Shown piece after piece: positions 33,571 through 42,624 of a stretch of 64,000 nucleotides of DNA (position 1 is the first letter of the stretch; each line of letters starts with the position of its first letter). Both the position numbers and the translations under genes were made by a program. The notes under the pieces were generated by a model that saw only the letters and a list, made by a program, of their open reading frames with translations, had not been told where the DNA came from and made no database searches. The stretch is from contig NZ_LLKN01000003.1 of NCBI RefSeq assembly GCF_002900095.1, positions 62,001-126,000 of the forward strand, given 5' to 3'. The stretch comes from Salegentibacter mishustinae (GTDB taxonomy: Bacteria > Bacteroidota > Bacteroidia > Flavobacteriales > Flavobacteriaceae).

Positions 33571-33603
33571 AAAAAAAGCGGAGAACCCAAGGCCTCCGCT
33601 TTT
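33571..33603 (-). terminator. Terminator of the second outer-membrane barrel gene
   Basis: Arms AGCGGAG and CTCCGCT around AACCCAAGGC, flanked by A and T runs. Confidence 0.8.
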
Positions 33604-33633
33604 AATTTTCATAGGTATTGTTAACTCGTTATT

Positions 33634-34233
33634 CTAGAAAGAATACCCAATTCCAGCTTGAATAGCAGAATTGTTAATATCTGTATCTTCAATAACATCG
33701 GTAAAACCATAAGTATAACGACCCTGAATAAAGAATCCGTTATTGAACTTATATTCAAGTCCAGCGGCTCCACCAAATTCAAAATCCTGAGCATTGTTTA
33801 GTGCTACTTCCCCATCATCGTCAAGAGGTTGGTAGTCTAATTCTTCGTTTACCAGGAAATTAAAAGACGGTCCTGCCTGTAAGCTTAGACCTTCTACTAG
33901 ATAAATTTTAGCTAATACCGGAACCTGAACATAGTCTAGTTGGTATTCTACATTATCGTCTACATCGGCAAAATTAGCCTGGTCTATACTAGCCTCTGTA
34001 AATCCTTGTGCTGAGTATAATACCTCAGGTTGGATAGAAAAACGATCAGCTACTGGTATTTCGGCTAATACACCAATATTAAAACCAGTACGAGAATCTG
34101 GACTATCAAAATAATCTCCGGTTACAGTAGAAAAGTTCACACCACCTTTTACCCCGAAATTCCAGTATTCCTGAGCAGAAACTGTGGTTGCTCCAAATAA
34201 CACCATTGCGATAATTAAAATCGACTTTTTCAT
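33634..34233 (-). CDS. Outer membrane beta-barrel (porin family) protein
   Basis: An exported protein of 199 residues with a signal peptide (about 1-20, S-A-Q). The mature protein has F-G-V-K-G-G-V-N-F-S-T-V near its start, a standard opening of the PF13568 outer-membrane barrel family, alternating strands including P-V-L-A-K-I-Y-L-V-E-G-L and ending with a terminal Phe. It is a typical flavobacterial small barrel; specific role unknown. Diverges from xerD. Confidence 0.85.
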   Translation of the reverse strand: MKKSILIIAMVLFGATTVSAQEYWNFGVKGGVNFSTVTGDYFDSPDSRTGFNIGVLAEIPVADRFSIQPEVLYSAQGFTEASIDQANFADVDDNVEYQLDYVQVPVLAKIYLVEGLSLQAGPSFNFLVNEELDYQPLDDDGEVALNNAQDFEFGGAAGLEYKFNNGFFIQGRYTYGFTDVIEDTDINNSAIQAGIGYSF

Positions 34234-34349
34234 AACTTCTATTTTTGTTTGTTTAACTGACGCAAATGTAGGAACCGCCTTCTTAAAAAAAAGTTATGTA
34301 AACCTAAAGTATTACTAAGATTACAGCGAATTGTTTATATCTTTAACGT

Positions 34350-35246
34350 ATGAAATGGGCTTCAGCACTACAGGACTATTGCAACTATTTACGCATAGAA
34401 CGCGGACTTTCAGATAATTCAATTACCAATTACAGACTGGATGTTGTAAAACTTATCAACTTTTTAGACGTTAAAAAACATAAGGTCTCTCCTACCCAAA
34501 TTTCCGAAGAAATTGTTCAGCAATTTATTTATGAGATCGCTAAAGAAGTCAATGCCCGCTCACAATCACGCATAATATCTGGTTTACGCGGATTTTTTAA
34601 TTACCTGATCTTTGAAGATTACCGAAAAGATAACCCCCTGGACCTAATAGAATCTCCTAAAATAGGTCGAAAACTTCCAGATACTATTTCTACTGAAGAA
34701 ATAGACCTGCTTATTGAAACGGTAGACCTAAGCAAAGCCGAAGGTGAACGCAATCGCGCTATTTTAGAGACTTTATATGGCTGCGGCTTACGTGTTAGCG
34801 AATTAACCGATTTAAAGATCTCTGACCTTTATTTTGAAGAAGGCTTTATCAAAATTACAGGGAAAGGCAACAAACAGCGCCTGGTTCCAACTTCAGACTA
34901 TACCATGAAGTTTATCAACATTTATAAAGATGAAGTTAGAATTCATCAGAAAATAAACAAGGACGATTCAGATATCTTGTTTTTAAACCGGCGCGGAGGC
35001 AAACTTACGCGCGCAATGATCTTTACCATTATTAAGCGCTTAGCCGAAAAAGCCGGAATTAAAAAGAAAATAAGTCCGCATACTTTCCGTCATTCTTTTG
35101 CTACCCATTTATTGGAAAACGGCGCCGATCTAAGAGCAATTCAGCAAATGTTAGGTCACGAGAGTATCACTACTACCGAAGTCTATATGCACGTAGATCG
35201 CAAACATCTTCGGGAAGTTGTAGAGCAATTTCACCCACGACGCTAA
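34350..35246 (+). CDS. xerD: Site-specific tyrosine recombinase XerD
   Basis: A recombinase of 298 residues: N-terminal SAM-like core-binding domain (about 5-88) and catalytic domain with all expected residues: Arg in Y-G-C-G-L-R-V-S-E-L, Lys in G-K-G-N-K-Q-R, H-x-x-R in H-T-F-R-H-S-F-A-T-H, His in L-G-H-E-S, and the nucleophile Tyr in T-E-V-Y-M-H-V. It resolves chromosome dimers at dif together with a partner or as the sole Xer. It is a chromosomal housekeeping gene here, as no integrase-like context or att site is seen. Confidence 0.92.
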   Translation: MKWASALQDYCNYLRIERGLSDNSITNYRLDVVKLINFLDVKKHKVSPTQISEEIVQQFIYEIAKEVNARSQSRIISGLRGFFNYLIFEDYRKDNPLDLIESPKIGRKLPDTISTEEIDLLIETVDLSKAEGERNRAILETLYGCGLRVSELTDLKISDLYFEEGFIKITGKGNKQRLVPTSDYTMKFINIYKDEVRIHQKINKDDSDILFLNRRGGKLTRAMIFTIIKRLAEKAGIKKKISPHTFRHSFATHLLENGADLRAIQQMLGHESITTTEVYMHVDRKHLREVVEQFHPRR

Positions 35247-35370
35247 AATGCTATTAAAGTTGGGTTAAAGCGCTTTTAAATCTTCTTATTGCCTTTATTT
35301 ATTAGTAATTTCAAGCAAAACAATTTTAAAAAATTACTGTGGAAACTCTGTTTCCTTTAAAACCTAAAAA

Positions 35371-36333
35371 ATGAAAACATTAAAATTTAAAAATGGCGAT
35401 GAAATGCCAGCCATAGGTTTAGGAACCTGGAAATCTGGAAAAGAAGAAGTAAAAGAAGCTGTGAAATTTGCTTTAAATAATGGTTACAGACATATAGATT
35501 GTGCTGCCACTTATGGGAACGAAGACGCCGTTGGCGAAGCTTTTTCTGAAGTTTTTAATGAAGGAAAAATAAAGCGGGAAGAAGTTTGGATCACTTCAAA
35601 ATTATGGAATAACGCACATAAAAAAGAAGATGTAATCCCTGCGCTTAAAAAAACTTTACAAGACCTTCAATTAGATTATCTTGACCTATATCTTATTCAC
35701 TGGCCGGTAGCTTTTAAACCCGATGTGAGTTTTCCTGAAAATGATGAAGACTACTTATCCTTAGAGGAAGCGCCACTTATTGAAACCTGGAATATGATGC
35801 TGGAGGCCAAAAAGCAAGGCCTGGTAAAACACGTTGGAGTTTCTAATTTTAGTACAATGAAATTGGAAGAATTAATGGAAGAAGCCTCCGAAAGCCCTGA
35901 AATGAACCAGGTAGAACTTCACCCATATCTTCAGCAAAATGAATTATTAGAATTTTGTAGTAAGAACAAAATTCACGTGACTGCATTTTCTCCACTTGGC
36001 AGCGGCGATAGACCTGATGGCATGAAAGCGAAAGACGAACCTTCATTGCTGGAAAATCCTGTGATAAAGAAAATCGCTAAGAAACATGGAGCCACCGCAG
36101 GCCAGGTTTTAATCAAATGGAGCGAAACCCGTGGAACTGCCGTAATTCCTAAATCTACGAACGAGAGTCGTATTAGAGAAAACCTGCAAAGCACTGGGGT
36201 TAATCTGGATGAAACAGATTTAAAAGAAATTGCAGAATTAGATGAGCATTTTAGATATGTAACCGGGGAGTTTTTTGTTACCAAAGGTAACTCCTACGAG
36301 AACATTTATGACGACGACGATTACAAATCTTAA
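35371..36333 (+). CDS. Aldo/keto reductase
   Basis: A NADPH-dependent oxidoreductase of 320 residues. The catalytic tetrad is visible: Asp in Y-R-H-I-D-C-A, Tyr in A-T-Y-G-N-E, Lys in I-T-S-K-L-W-N and His in Y-L-I-H-W-P-V. The cofactor region I-P-K-S-T-N-E-S-R-I lies near 268-277. It reduces aldehydes or ketones in the cytosol; its physiological substrate is not deducible. It is a single gene followed by a strong terminator. Confidence 0.94.
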   Translation: MKTLKFKNGDEMPAIGLGTWKSGKEEVKEAVKFALNNGYRHIDCAATYGNEDAVGEAFSEVFNEGKIKREEVWITSKLWNNAHKKEDVIPALKKTLQDLQLDYLDLYLIHWPVAFKPDVSFPENDEDYLSLEEAPLIETWNMMLEAKKQGLVKHVGVSNFSTMKLEELMEEASESPEMNQVELHPYLQQNELLEFCSKNKIHVTAFSPLGSGDRPDGMKAKDEPSLLENPVIKKIAKKHGATAGQVLIKWSETRGTAVIPKSTNESRIRENLQSTGVNLDETDLKEIAELDEHFRYVTGEFFVTKGNSYENIYDDDDYKS

Positions 36334-36374
36334 GTAGTTAAACCTACCGAAGACTTGTTCAACAAACACCAATA

Positions 36375-36410
36375 AAAAATGCCTTAGAAAATTTTCTAAG
36401 GCATTTTTTT
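36375..36410 (+). terminator. Terminator of the aldo/keto reductase gene
   Basis: Arms AAAAATGCCTTAGAAAA and TTTTCTAAGGCATTTTT meet almost without a loop, then T. Confidence 0.9.
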
Positions 36411-36468
36411 AGTTCCTATTAAATCATAAGGTGTATAAAATTAGGCCCTATGAATTAATTTAAATTAC

Positions 36469-38031
36469 CTACTTCGCGATATTAACCGCTCTGGTTTCAC
36501 GAATTACAGTTACTTTAACCTGTCCCGGATAAGTCATATCGGTCTGGATCTTTTGAGAAATTTCAAAAGAAAGATTATTGGCTTTCTCATCGTTTACTTT
36601 TTCGCTCTCTACGATTACACGTAGCTCACGTCCCGCCTGTATAGCATAAGCTTTTTTCACTCCACCAAAACCGAAAGCAATATCCTCAAGATCTTTTAAA
36701 CGTTGAATATATGAATCTAACACCTGTCTTCTAGCACCCGGTCTTGCACCGCTAATCGCATCACAAACCTGTACAATAGGAGACAATAAAGAATTCATCT
36801 CGATCTCGTCGTGGTGAGCTCCAATAGCGTTACAAACTTCTGGCTTTTCACCGTGCTTCTCTGCCCATTGCATTCCAAGAATAGCGTGAGGCGTCTCAGT
36901 CTCGGTTTCCGGCACTTTACCAATATCGTGGAGTAATCCGGCACGTTTGGCAAGTTTAGGATTTATACCCAGCTCCGATGCCATCACACCACAAAGTTTA
37001 GCAACTTCCCTGGAGTGTTGTAGTAGGTTTTGACCATAAGAAGAACGATATTTCATTCGTCCTACTAATTTGATTAATTCAGGGTTTAAACCGTGAATTC
37101 CTAGATCAATTACGGTACGCTTACCAATATCTATAATCTCCTCGTCAATTTGTTTACGGGTCTTTTTAACAACTTCTTCAATTCTCGCCGGGTGAATTCT
37201 ACCATCGGTCACCAGTTTATGCAACGATAAACGAGCCACTTCCCTTCTAACTGAATCGAAACAAGAAAGAATAATAGCTTCGGGAGTATCATCTACGATA
37301 ATTTCAACGCCGGTAGCGGCTTCTAAAGCTCTAATATTTCTACCTTCCCGGCCAATAATTCTACCTTTTACATCGTCGCTTTCCAGGTTGAAAACCGAAA
37401 CGCAATTTTCTACAGCTTCTTCAGTTCCAATTCTTTGGATGGTAGTAATAATAATTTTCTTGGCTTCCTGCTGTGCAGTTAACTTAGCTTCTTCTACAGT
37501 ATCCTGAATCAAGGCCATTGCATCTGTTCTTGCACTATCCTTCAAAGCTTCTGTAAGCTGTGCTTTAGCTTCATCCGCAGAAAGGCCTGAGATCACTTCT
37601 AATTGCTGAATTTGGCTGTTGTGAAGTTTATCTATTTCCTCTTGTTTCTTTTCAAGATATTCAATACGATGATTATAATCTGCCAGCTTCTCATCGAACT
37701 CCTTATTGAGTTTTTTGTTTTTGGAAAGTTCTCCTGAAACCTGAGATTCTTTATCCCTGATACGTTTTTCAGCATCATTCATCTTCTTATCGCGGTTCAT
37801 GATCACTTTCTCATGTTCCGATTTTAGCTCAATGAACTTCTCTTTTGCCTGAAGAATTTTATCTTTCTTGATACTTTCTCCTTCAGATTTTGCTTCTTTT
37901 AGAATGTTGGCTGCCGTTTTCTTAGCATTTTTAATGGTTTGTGAAGCTCTCTTCCGCTCCAATTGTTTGGCTATTGCAAACCCTATTGCTATACCAACTA
38001 CTCCAATAACTATATTTAATAATATGTCCAT
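36469..38031 (-). CDS. rny: Ribonuclease Y
   Basis: A protein of 520 residues: N-terminal transmembrane helix (about 4-22), long coiled coil (about 30-170), KH domain with [13 protein letters not shown], and a metal-dependent HD domain with the H-D pair in G-L-L-H-D-I-G-K-V. It is a membrane-anchored endoribonuclease that initiates mRNA decay. A probable 6S RNA and zapA lie directly upstream on the same strand. Length and motifs are standard. Confidence 0.96.
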   Translation of the reverse strand: MDILLNIVIGVVGIAIGFAIAKQLERKRASQTIKNAKKTAANILKEAKSEGESIKKDKILQAKEKFIELKSEHEKVIMNRDKKMNDAEKRIRDKESQVSGELSKNKKLNKEFDEKLADYNHRIEYLEKKQEEIDKLHNSQIQQLEVISGLSADEAKAQLTEALKDSARTDAMALIQDTVEEAKLTAQQEAKKIIITTIQRIGTEEAVENCVSVFNLESDDVKGRIIGREGRNIRALEAATGVEIIVDDTPEAIILSCFDSVRREVARLSLHKLVTDGRIHPARIEEVVKKTRKQIDEEIIDIGKRTVIDLGIHGLNPELIKLVGRMKYRSSYGQNLLQHSREVAKLCGVMASELGINPKLAKRAGLLHDIGKVPETETETPHAILGMQWAEKHGEKPEVCNAIGAHHDEIEMNSLLSPIVQVCDAISGARPGARRQVLDSYIQRLKDLEDIAFGFGGVKKAYAIQAGRELRVIVESEKVNDEKANNLSFEISQKIQTDMTYPGQVKVTVIRETRAVNIAK

Positions 38032-38046
38032 ATTTAAAATTTATGT

Positions 38047-38214
38047 ATAAAAAAAGCCTGTATTAGATAGGTTTTTGGATTAAACTCCTTAAAAACAAGT
38101 TTAGGGCTAACAAGCTGATCAAGAATCCGCTCTAAGGCGGCGCGCTTTTACAACTTAGACTCACCCTTTTTAAAGAATCTCTGTTGAGTTTATCAAAATA
38201 TCACTAATACAGGC
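38047..38214 (-). ncRNA. ssrS: Probable 6S RNA
   Basis: In the non-coding gap between zapA and rny, an RNA of about 165 nt on the minus strand starts with GCCTGTATTAG and ends with its exact complement CTAATACAGGC followed by a long T run. The 11-bp closing stem encloses a mostly unpaired central region and an internal GC-rich hairpin (GCGCCGCC... AGGCGG). A long closing helix with a central bubble next to a terminator is the 6S architecture, and 6S lies beside zapA in E. coli and, to my knowledge, in Bacteroidetes (6S-Flavo). 6S RNA sequesters RNA polymerase holoenzyme. The call rests on structure and synteny, not on a covariance search. Confidence 0.72.
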
Positions 38215-38241
38215 AGTAACCTTTATTTATTTAAAGAACGT

Positions 38242-38535
38242 TTACGATACTAAATGCTTCTGCAGCAAATCATTAAGCGATTTTAGTTTATTTTCTGCTT
38301 CAAGCGTATCTGTAGATCTATCTATATCTTTTTGCTCGGTTTGGGCGGCAAACTGCAAGGCACACATTGCCAATACATCCTGCTTATCCCTTACGGCATA
38401 ACTTTGCTCAAATTGCTTAATCATAGCCTCAATTTTCTTGGCAGCCTTGCGTAAACCTTCTTCCTGTTGAGGATTAATAGTTAAAGGATATACACGATCT
38501 GCAATAGAAAGTTTTATTTTTAATTTATCGGCCAT
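38242..38535 (-). CDS. zapA: Cell division protein ZapA
   Basis: A protein of 97 residues. The N-terminal part has K-I-K-L-S-I-A-D-R-V-Y-P-L and E-E-G-L-R-K-A-A-K-K-I, followed by the C-terminal coiled coil containing Q-D-V-L-A-M-C-A-L-Q-F-A, all ZapA features. It bundles FtsZ filaments at the Z ring. The gene upstream, five bases away, encodes a coiled-coil protein that may act with it, and a likely 6S RNA follows. Confidence 0.92.
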   Translation of the reverse strand: MADKLKIKLSIADRVYPLTINPQQEEGLRKAAKKIEAMIKQFEQSYAVRDKQDVLAMCALQFAAQTEQKDIDRSTDTLEAENKLKSLNDLLQKHLVS

Positions 38536-38540
38536 ATATT

Positions 38541-38840
38541 TTATTCAGATAATTGAACAATGCATTGATCAATTTCCCTTATTAAGCTGTTTAATTTAAG
38601 CTTAGTCTCTGTTTTGAATTCGGTACTGCCCAGCATTGCATTGGCGGCTTTAAGGTTTTGAACTTCGAGATTAGATCCTTCCAATTTTTGGGCTAATCTT
38701 TGATTTTCTTCTTTTACAGTGGTCATTTCTGCCTCTAAAGAACTATGAACCTGCTTTAAATTTTCATACTTATGAAGCAGTTTACTAATCCTATTTTCAA
38801 GGCTATCAACGATTTCTGTCAATTCACTCATAAAAGCCAA
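38541..38840 (-). CDS. Coiled-coil protein upstream of zapA
   Basis: A 99-residue protein predicted to be almost fully helical, with heptads from about residue 8 to 65 (I-V-D-S-L-E-N-R-I-S-K-L-L and later L-E-A-E-M-T-T-V). It lies five bases before zapA in the same operon and resembles ZapB-like or septum-associated coiled-coil proteins in size and composition, but sequence identity with ZapB cannot be claimed. A role in Z-ring organisation is inference from position. Confidence 0.72.
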   Translation of the reverse strand: MAFMSELTEIVDSLENRISKLLHKYENLKQVHSSLEAEMTTVKEENQRLAQKLEGSNLEVQNLKAANAMLGSTEFKTETKLKLNSLIREIDQCIVQLSE

Positions 38841-39013
38841 ATGTAATGCTTATCCCCACAAAGTTAACATTCGCACTCTAATATGCCAATTGTTTTTTCG
38901 TCTATTTTTAAAAATAAGCAAGACTATTGCTAAGTTTCTAAGCACTAAGGCTTTAATTTTTGGTTAAACTTTAATTAACTTTACAGCCCCATTAGACCCC
39001 TAAAGAATTTTAT

Positions 39014-40708
39014 ATGAAATCTATTTTAGCTGTTTTTCTTTTATTAATTAGTACGATAGCCCTGGCACAGCCAAATGTCCCGAAAGATTACTTTCAAAAC
39101 CCATTAGATGTACCCCTGGTTTTATCAGGAACTTTTGGAGAATTACGCTCTAATCATTTTCACAGCGGTTTAGATATTAAAACCCAACAGAGACAGGGAC
39201 TGGATGTAGTAGCTTCAGCCAAAGGATACGTTAGCCGAATCAATATTCAGCATTATGGCTACGGAAAAGCGCTTTATGTGCAGCATCCTAACGGCTACAC
39301 TACAGTGTATGCCCATTTAAAGAAATTCTCGCCTGAAATTGAAGCTTATGTAAAGAAGCGCCAATATGCTAACGAAACTTATGAAATAGAACTTTTCCCT
39401 GAAGCGAACGAATTGCAAGTGGAAGCAAATGAGCTTATCGCTTTTAGCGGAAATACCGGTGGCAGTGGCGGCCCTCACTTGCATTTTGAAATTCGTGATG
39501 GTAGCCAACGCCCCATGAATCCAAAACTCTTCGGAATAGAAATCAACGATAATCGCGCCCCGATAATAGATGGCTTATATGCTTATCCTTTAGATGCAGA
39601 TGCGCACATAAATAATTCCCGCGAGCGGCAAAAGATAAATCTTATTCCGCTGGAAGACGGTAGTTATATTGCTAATGAAATTGATGCCTGTGGTAATATT
39701 GGATTCGGAGTCTCTTCGGTAGATCAGCAAGATGGAGCACCTAACCGAAACGGAGTCTATCAAATTGAAGCCGAGTTAAATGGCGATCGTGTGTTCACTT
39801 TACCCTTTAAACGTTTTTCTTTTGCTGAAAGTCGACATTTAAATCAACTTATAGATTATGAATACTACAGCAAAAACAAAAAACGCATTCAGAAACTTTT
39901 TGTTGAAAACGGAAATCCCCTAAGCCTTTATGAAGATGTAGTCAATAAAGGAGAATTATATATTCAGGATAGTCTCAATTATAATTATACTATAAAAGTG
40001 AGCGATTTTGCCGGAAACGAACGAATAATAAGAGTTCCTATCCAGGGAATGCAGCGCAACGATATCCCGCCTAAAAAGGAAGAAAAAACAGATTATTTTG
40101 CGCAGGCAAATCAGCCGTTTGCTGCTGAAGCTAACGGAATGGATATCTATATCCCAAAAGGAAGTCTTTACAAAGACACTTACCTCGATATCGAATTTGG
40201 AGAGGACAAAGTGAAAGTTCATAACGACCACACCCCACTGCATACAAACATTACCATAGGCTTTGATGTAAGTGGATATTCTGCTGAAGAAAAAGAAAAA
40301 CTGTTTATTGCCAGGCTAGGCTATAATGATCGCCCAAATTATTCCTCCACTTACAAAAAAGTAAACCGCTTTACGACCAGGACAAGAACTTTTGGGGAAT
40401 ACACCCTGGCTTCAGATGTTACATCGCCAAAAATATGGCCCACGAATTTTAATGATGGCCAGTGGATCTCCAACAACAGCACTCTACAGGTTAAGATAAG
40501 CGATGATCTATCGGGAATTAAGAGTTATCGAGCTACAGTTAATGGTAAATTCATATTGATGGAATATGAATATAAAAACAATACATTAACTCACGATTTT
40601 AGCGATGGCGTAGTCACTGAAACCGAAAATGAGTTGAAAATTATTGTAACCGATAATGTTGGAAACAGTAATATTTATGAAGCAACATTTTTTAGGAAGA
40701 ATTCTTAA
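39014..40708 (+). CDS. M23 family metallopeptidase
   Basis: An exported protein of 564 residues with a signal peptide (about 1-18, cleavage at A-L-A-Q). The LytM-type peptidase domain spans about 35-170: first zinc ligands in H-S-G-L-D-I-K, and the H-x-H pair in G-G-P-H-L-H-F-E-I. The rest (about 180-560) is a long extracytoplasmic region, probably several beta domains. All zinc ligands are present, so it should be an active cell-wall (D,D- or glycyl-) endopeptidase or a divergent one for outer-membrane processes. Diverges from the zapA operon. Confidence 0.9.
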   Translation: MKSILAVFLLLISTIALAQPNVPKDYFQNPLDVPLVLSGTFGELRSNHFHSGLDIKTQQRQGLDVVASAKGYVSRINIQHYGYGKALYVQHPNGYTTVYAHLKKFSPEIEAYVKKRQYANETYEIELFPEANELQVEANELIAFSGNTGGSGGPHLHFEIRDGSQRPMNPKLFGIEINDNRAPIIDGLYAYPLDADAHINNSRERQKINLIPLEDGSYIANEIDACGNIGFGVSSVDQQDGAPNRNGVYQIEAELNGDRVFTLPFKRFSFAESRHLNQLIDYEYYSKNKKRIQKLFVENGNPLSLYEDVVNKGELYIQDSLNYNYTIKVSDFAGNERIIRVPIQGMQRNDIPPKKEEKTDYFAQANQPFAAEANGMDIYIPKGSLYKDTYLDIEFGEDKVKVHNDHTPLHTNITIGFDVSGYSAEEKEKLFIARLGYNDRPNYSSTYKKVNRFTTRTRTFGEYTLASDVTSPKIWPTNFNDGQWISNNSTLQVKISDDLSGIKSYRATVNGKFILMEYEYKNNTLTHDFSDGVVTETENELKIIVTDNVGNSNIYEATFFRKNS

Positions 40709-40742
40709 AAACAGAAGTAAGTTTTTAATGAAAGAAAATAAA

Positions 40743-40869
40743 AGGCTATTTGAAATATCTTTAATTCGTCATCCTGAATTTATTTCAGGATCTAAGTTGT
40801 TGCAAATTGCAACGTGTTAGAAGCTGAAACAAGTTCAGCTTGACGTAAATTAGATATTTCAGATAGCCT
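40743..40869. repeat. Multi-stem intergenic repeat within a terminator-like hairpin
   Basis: Outer arms AGGCTATTTGAAATATCT (40743-40760) and 40852-40869 pair at 17 of 18 positions. The loop holds three perfect small stems in order: TCCTGAA/TTCAGGA, GTTGCAA/TTGCAAC and AAGCTGAA/TTCAGCTT. Core ends CGTCATCCTGAATTTATTTC and AAGTTCAGCTTGACG match the element at 18967-19112. On the minus strand the outer arm is followed by a T-rich run, fitting a terminator for the GlmU-like gene. Confidence 0.7.
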
Positions 40870-40906
40870 CTATTATTAAACTTTTGGAAAGTTATGTTTT
40901 AATAAA

Positions 40907-42079
40907 CTAGCCTCTCCTCCACTTACTCGTTTCCTCAAAAACGTGCTCCAAAATCTTTTTATCTTCTTCAGAAAATTCTATGCTTCGGCGTTTCATAACG
41001 ATTTCAGCAACTTCAAAAGCTTTTTCGGTTTTGTAAACCGTCGTTCCGGCGCTGCCACCCCAACTAAAACTAGGCACAAAATTCCGTGGAAATCCTGCTC
41101 CAAAAATATTCGCGCTAACGCCTACTACCGTTCCGGTATTGAACATTGTATTGATGCCACATTTACTGTGATCAGCCATCATTAATCCACAAAATTGTAA
41201 CCCGGTTTTAGCAAAACCTTCGGTTTCATAATCCCATATGCGCACTTCGGCGTAATTATTCTTTAGATTAGAATTGTTGGTATCAGCACCAAGATTACAC
41301 CATTCTCCTAAAACTGAATTCCCTAAATACCCATCGTGACCTTTATTGGAATTCGCAAAAAGTACTGCATTATTTATTTCACCTCCACCGCGACATCCGG
41401 GACCTAAAGTAGTTGGACCATAGATCTTGGCGCCCATCTTCACTAATGCACCTTCGCACACCGCTAATGCGCCCTTAATTAGACTGCCTTCCAGTATTTT
41501 AGCATTTTTACCAACATAAATTGGCCCGGTAGAAGCGTTAAGCGAACAGTTCTCTACCTCGGCACCTTCTTCAAGGAAAATTCGCTCAGGGTTTTTAACG
41601 TAATTAGATTCGTGGATAGGCTGAGATTTCCTGTCTTTAGTTAAAAGATCAAAATCAGCTTCAATAGCCTCCCCGTTTTTCGAAAAAATATCCCAGGAAT
41701 TATTTATTTGAATTACCTCTCCGGCTAATTCTATTTGTTCATAATCACCTAAAGCTACTTCCTGGTCTTCGTAGGCATGAAAAGCCACAATATCTTCCTG
41801 ATGAAAGATCGCCTGATTCGGCTTCAGGTTTTTTATTTGCATCAAAAACTCAGAATTTGGTAAAAAGGAAGCATTAATCATCACATTTTCCTCCAGTTCC
41901 ACCATCGGCCATTTTTCGGCTAAATAATCTTCAGTTATTGTAGAAGTAGTAGATTTTAAAAGTAATTCCCATTTTTCTCGAATAGTAAGAATTCCTACCC
42001 TAATATCGGCAACAGGCCGGGTAAAGGTAAAAGGGAGTAAGCGGTTCCTGGCAGAACCGTCAAATAGTATATAATTCAT
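40907..42079 (-). CDS. GlmU-family sugar nucleotidyltransferase-like protein
   Basis: A protein of 390 residues started at ATG 42079 (M-N-Y-I-L-F-D-G-S-A-R); a longer frame from 42127 has no family similarity. The N-terminal part has the nucleotidyltransferase-like pattern R-N-R-L-L-P-F-T-F-T-R-P, and the C-terminal half (about 190-350) is built from hexapeptide repeats of a left-handed beta helix, including G-P-T-T-L-G-P-G-C and G-Y-L-G-N-S-V-L-G-E-W. This is the GlmU-like family adjacent to L31 in many Bacteroidetes. It may make or acetylate a nucleotide sugar; the substrate is not established. Confidence 0.85.
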   Translation of the reverse strand: MNYILFDGSARNRLLPFTFTRPVADIRVGILTIREKWELLLKSTTSTITEDYLAEKWPMVELEENVMINASFLPNSEFLMQIKNLKPNQAIFHQEDIVAFHAYEDQEVALGDYEQIELAGEVIQINNSWDIFSKNGEAIEADFDLLTKDRKSQPIHESNYVKNPERIFLEEGAEVENCSLNASTGPIYVGKNAKILEGSLIKGALAVCEGALVKMGAKIYGPTTLGPGCRGGGEINNAVLFANSNKGHDGYLGNSVLGEWCNLGADTNNSNLKNNYAEVRIWDYETEGFAKTGLQFCGLMMADHSKCGINTMFNTGTVVGVSANIFGAGFPRNFVPSFSWGGSAGTTVYKTEKAFEVAEIVMKRRSIEFSEEDKKILEHVFEETSKWRRG

Positions 42080-42171
42080 CCGCACAAATTTAGGATTCAA
42101 AAATACAAATAAACTGCCTTGGCACAAGTTTCGGCAACTATAAGTTATGAATTAGCAAAAATTAGCGCATA

Positions 42172-42202
42172 AAAAAAGTCGCCTTAAAAAGGACGACTTT
42201 TT
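42172..42202 (-). terminator. Terminator of the L31 gene
   Basis: Arms AAAAAGTCG and CGACTTTTT around CCTTAAAAAGGA, with A and T runs on both sides. Confidence 0.85.
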
Positions 42203-42224
42203 GGAATTATATATAACAAAAAAC

Positions 42225-42476
42225 TTATTTCTTAAATTTCTTGTATTTGTTTTTAAACTTGTCAATACGCCCGGCGCTATCAACCAATTTGGTTTGCCCG
42301 GTGTAGTATGGGTGAGAAGTTCTGGAGATCTCCAACTTGATAAGTGGATATTCTGTACCTTCTACTTCTATAGTTTCTTTAGTGTTTGCGGTAGATTTGG
42401 TAATGAATACATCTTCGTTAGACATATCTTTAAATGCTACCAATCTATAATTTTCCGGATGGATTCCCTGCTTCAT
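42225..42476 (-). CDS. rpmE2: 50S ribosomal protein L31, type B
   Basis: An 83-residue protein starting [11 protein letters not shown] and ending in basic K-N-K-Y-K-K-F-K-K. It has the type B features: the [13 protein letters not shown] segment and a complete absence of the CxxC zinc motif of type A L31. It is therefore the zinc-independent form. Being the only L31 in view, it may be constitutive here rather than a zinc-starvation substitute. Confidence 0.95.
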   Translation of the reverse strand: MKQGIHPENYRLVAFKDMSNEDVFITKSTANTKETIEVEGTEYPLIKLEISRTSHPYYTGQTKLVDSAGRIDKFKNKYKKFKK

Positions 42477-42581
42477 CGCTTTAGTTCTTTTAATTTTCGA
42501 GGTGCAAATTTAAGTAATTCAATTATAAAAACAAGGGTTAGACAAAATTATTTTTAATTCTTACGCAATGTAACGTTTTAT

Positions 42582-42589
42582 TATATTTG
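42582..42589 (+). promoter_or_regulatory. -7 box upstream of the DUF4199 gene
   Basis: TATATTTG, 35 bases before the ATG at 42625, matches TAnnTTTG. No good -33 box is apparent. Confidence 0.45.
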
Positions 42590-42624
42590 CTTACTAACCG
42601 GTTGTAACTAAACAATCAAACATA

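Noticed and set aside
34350-35246. XerD gene as integrase of a mobile element
   Set aside because: Length, motifs and housekeeping surroundings fit chromosomal XerD; no att repeats, tRNA or cargo genes nearby.
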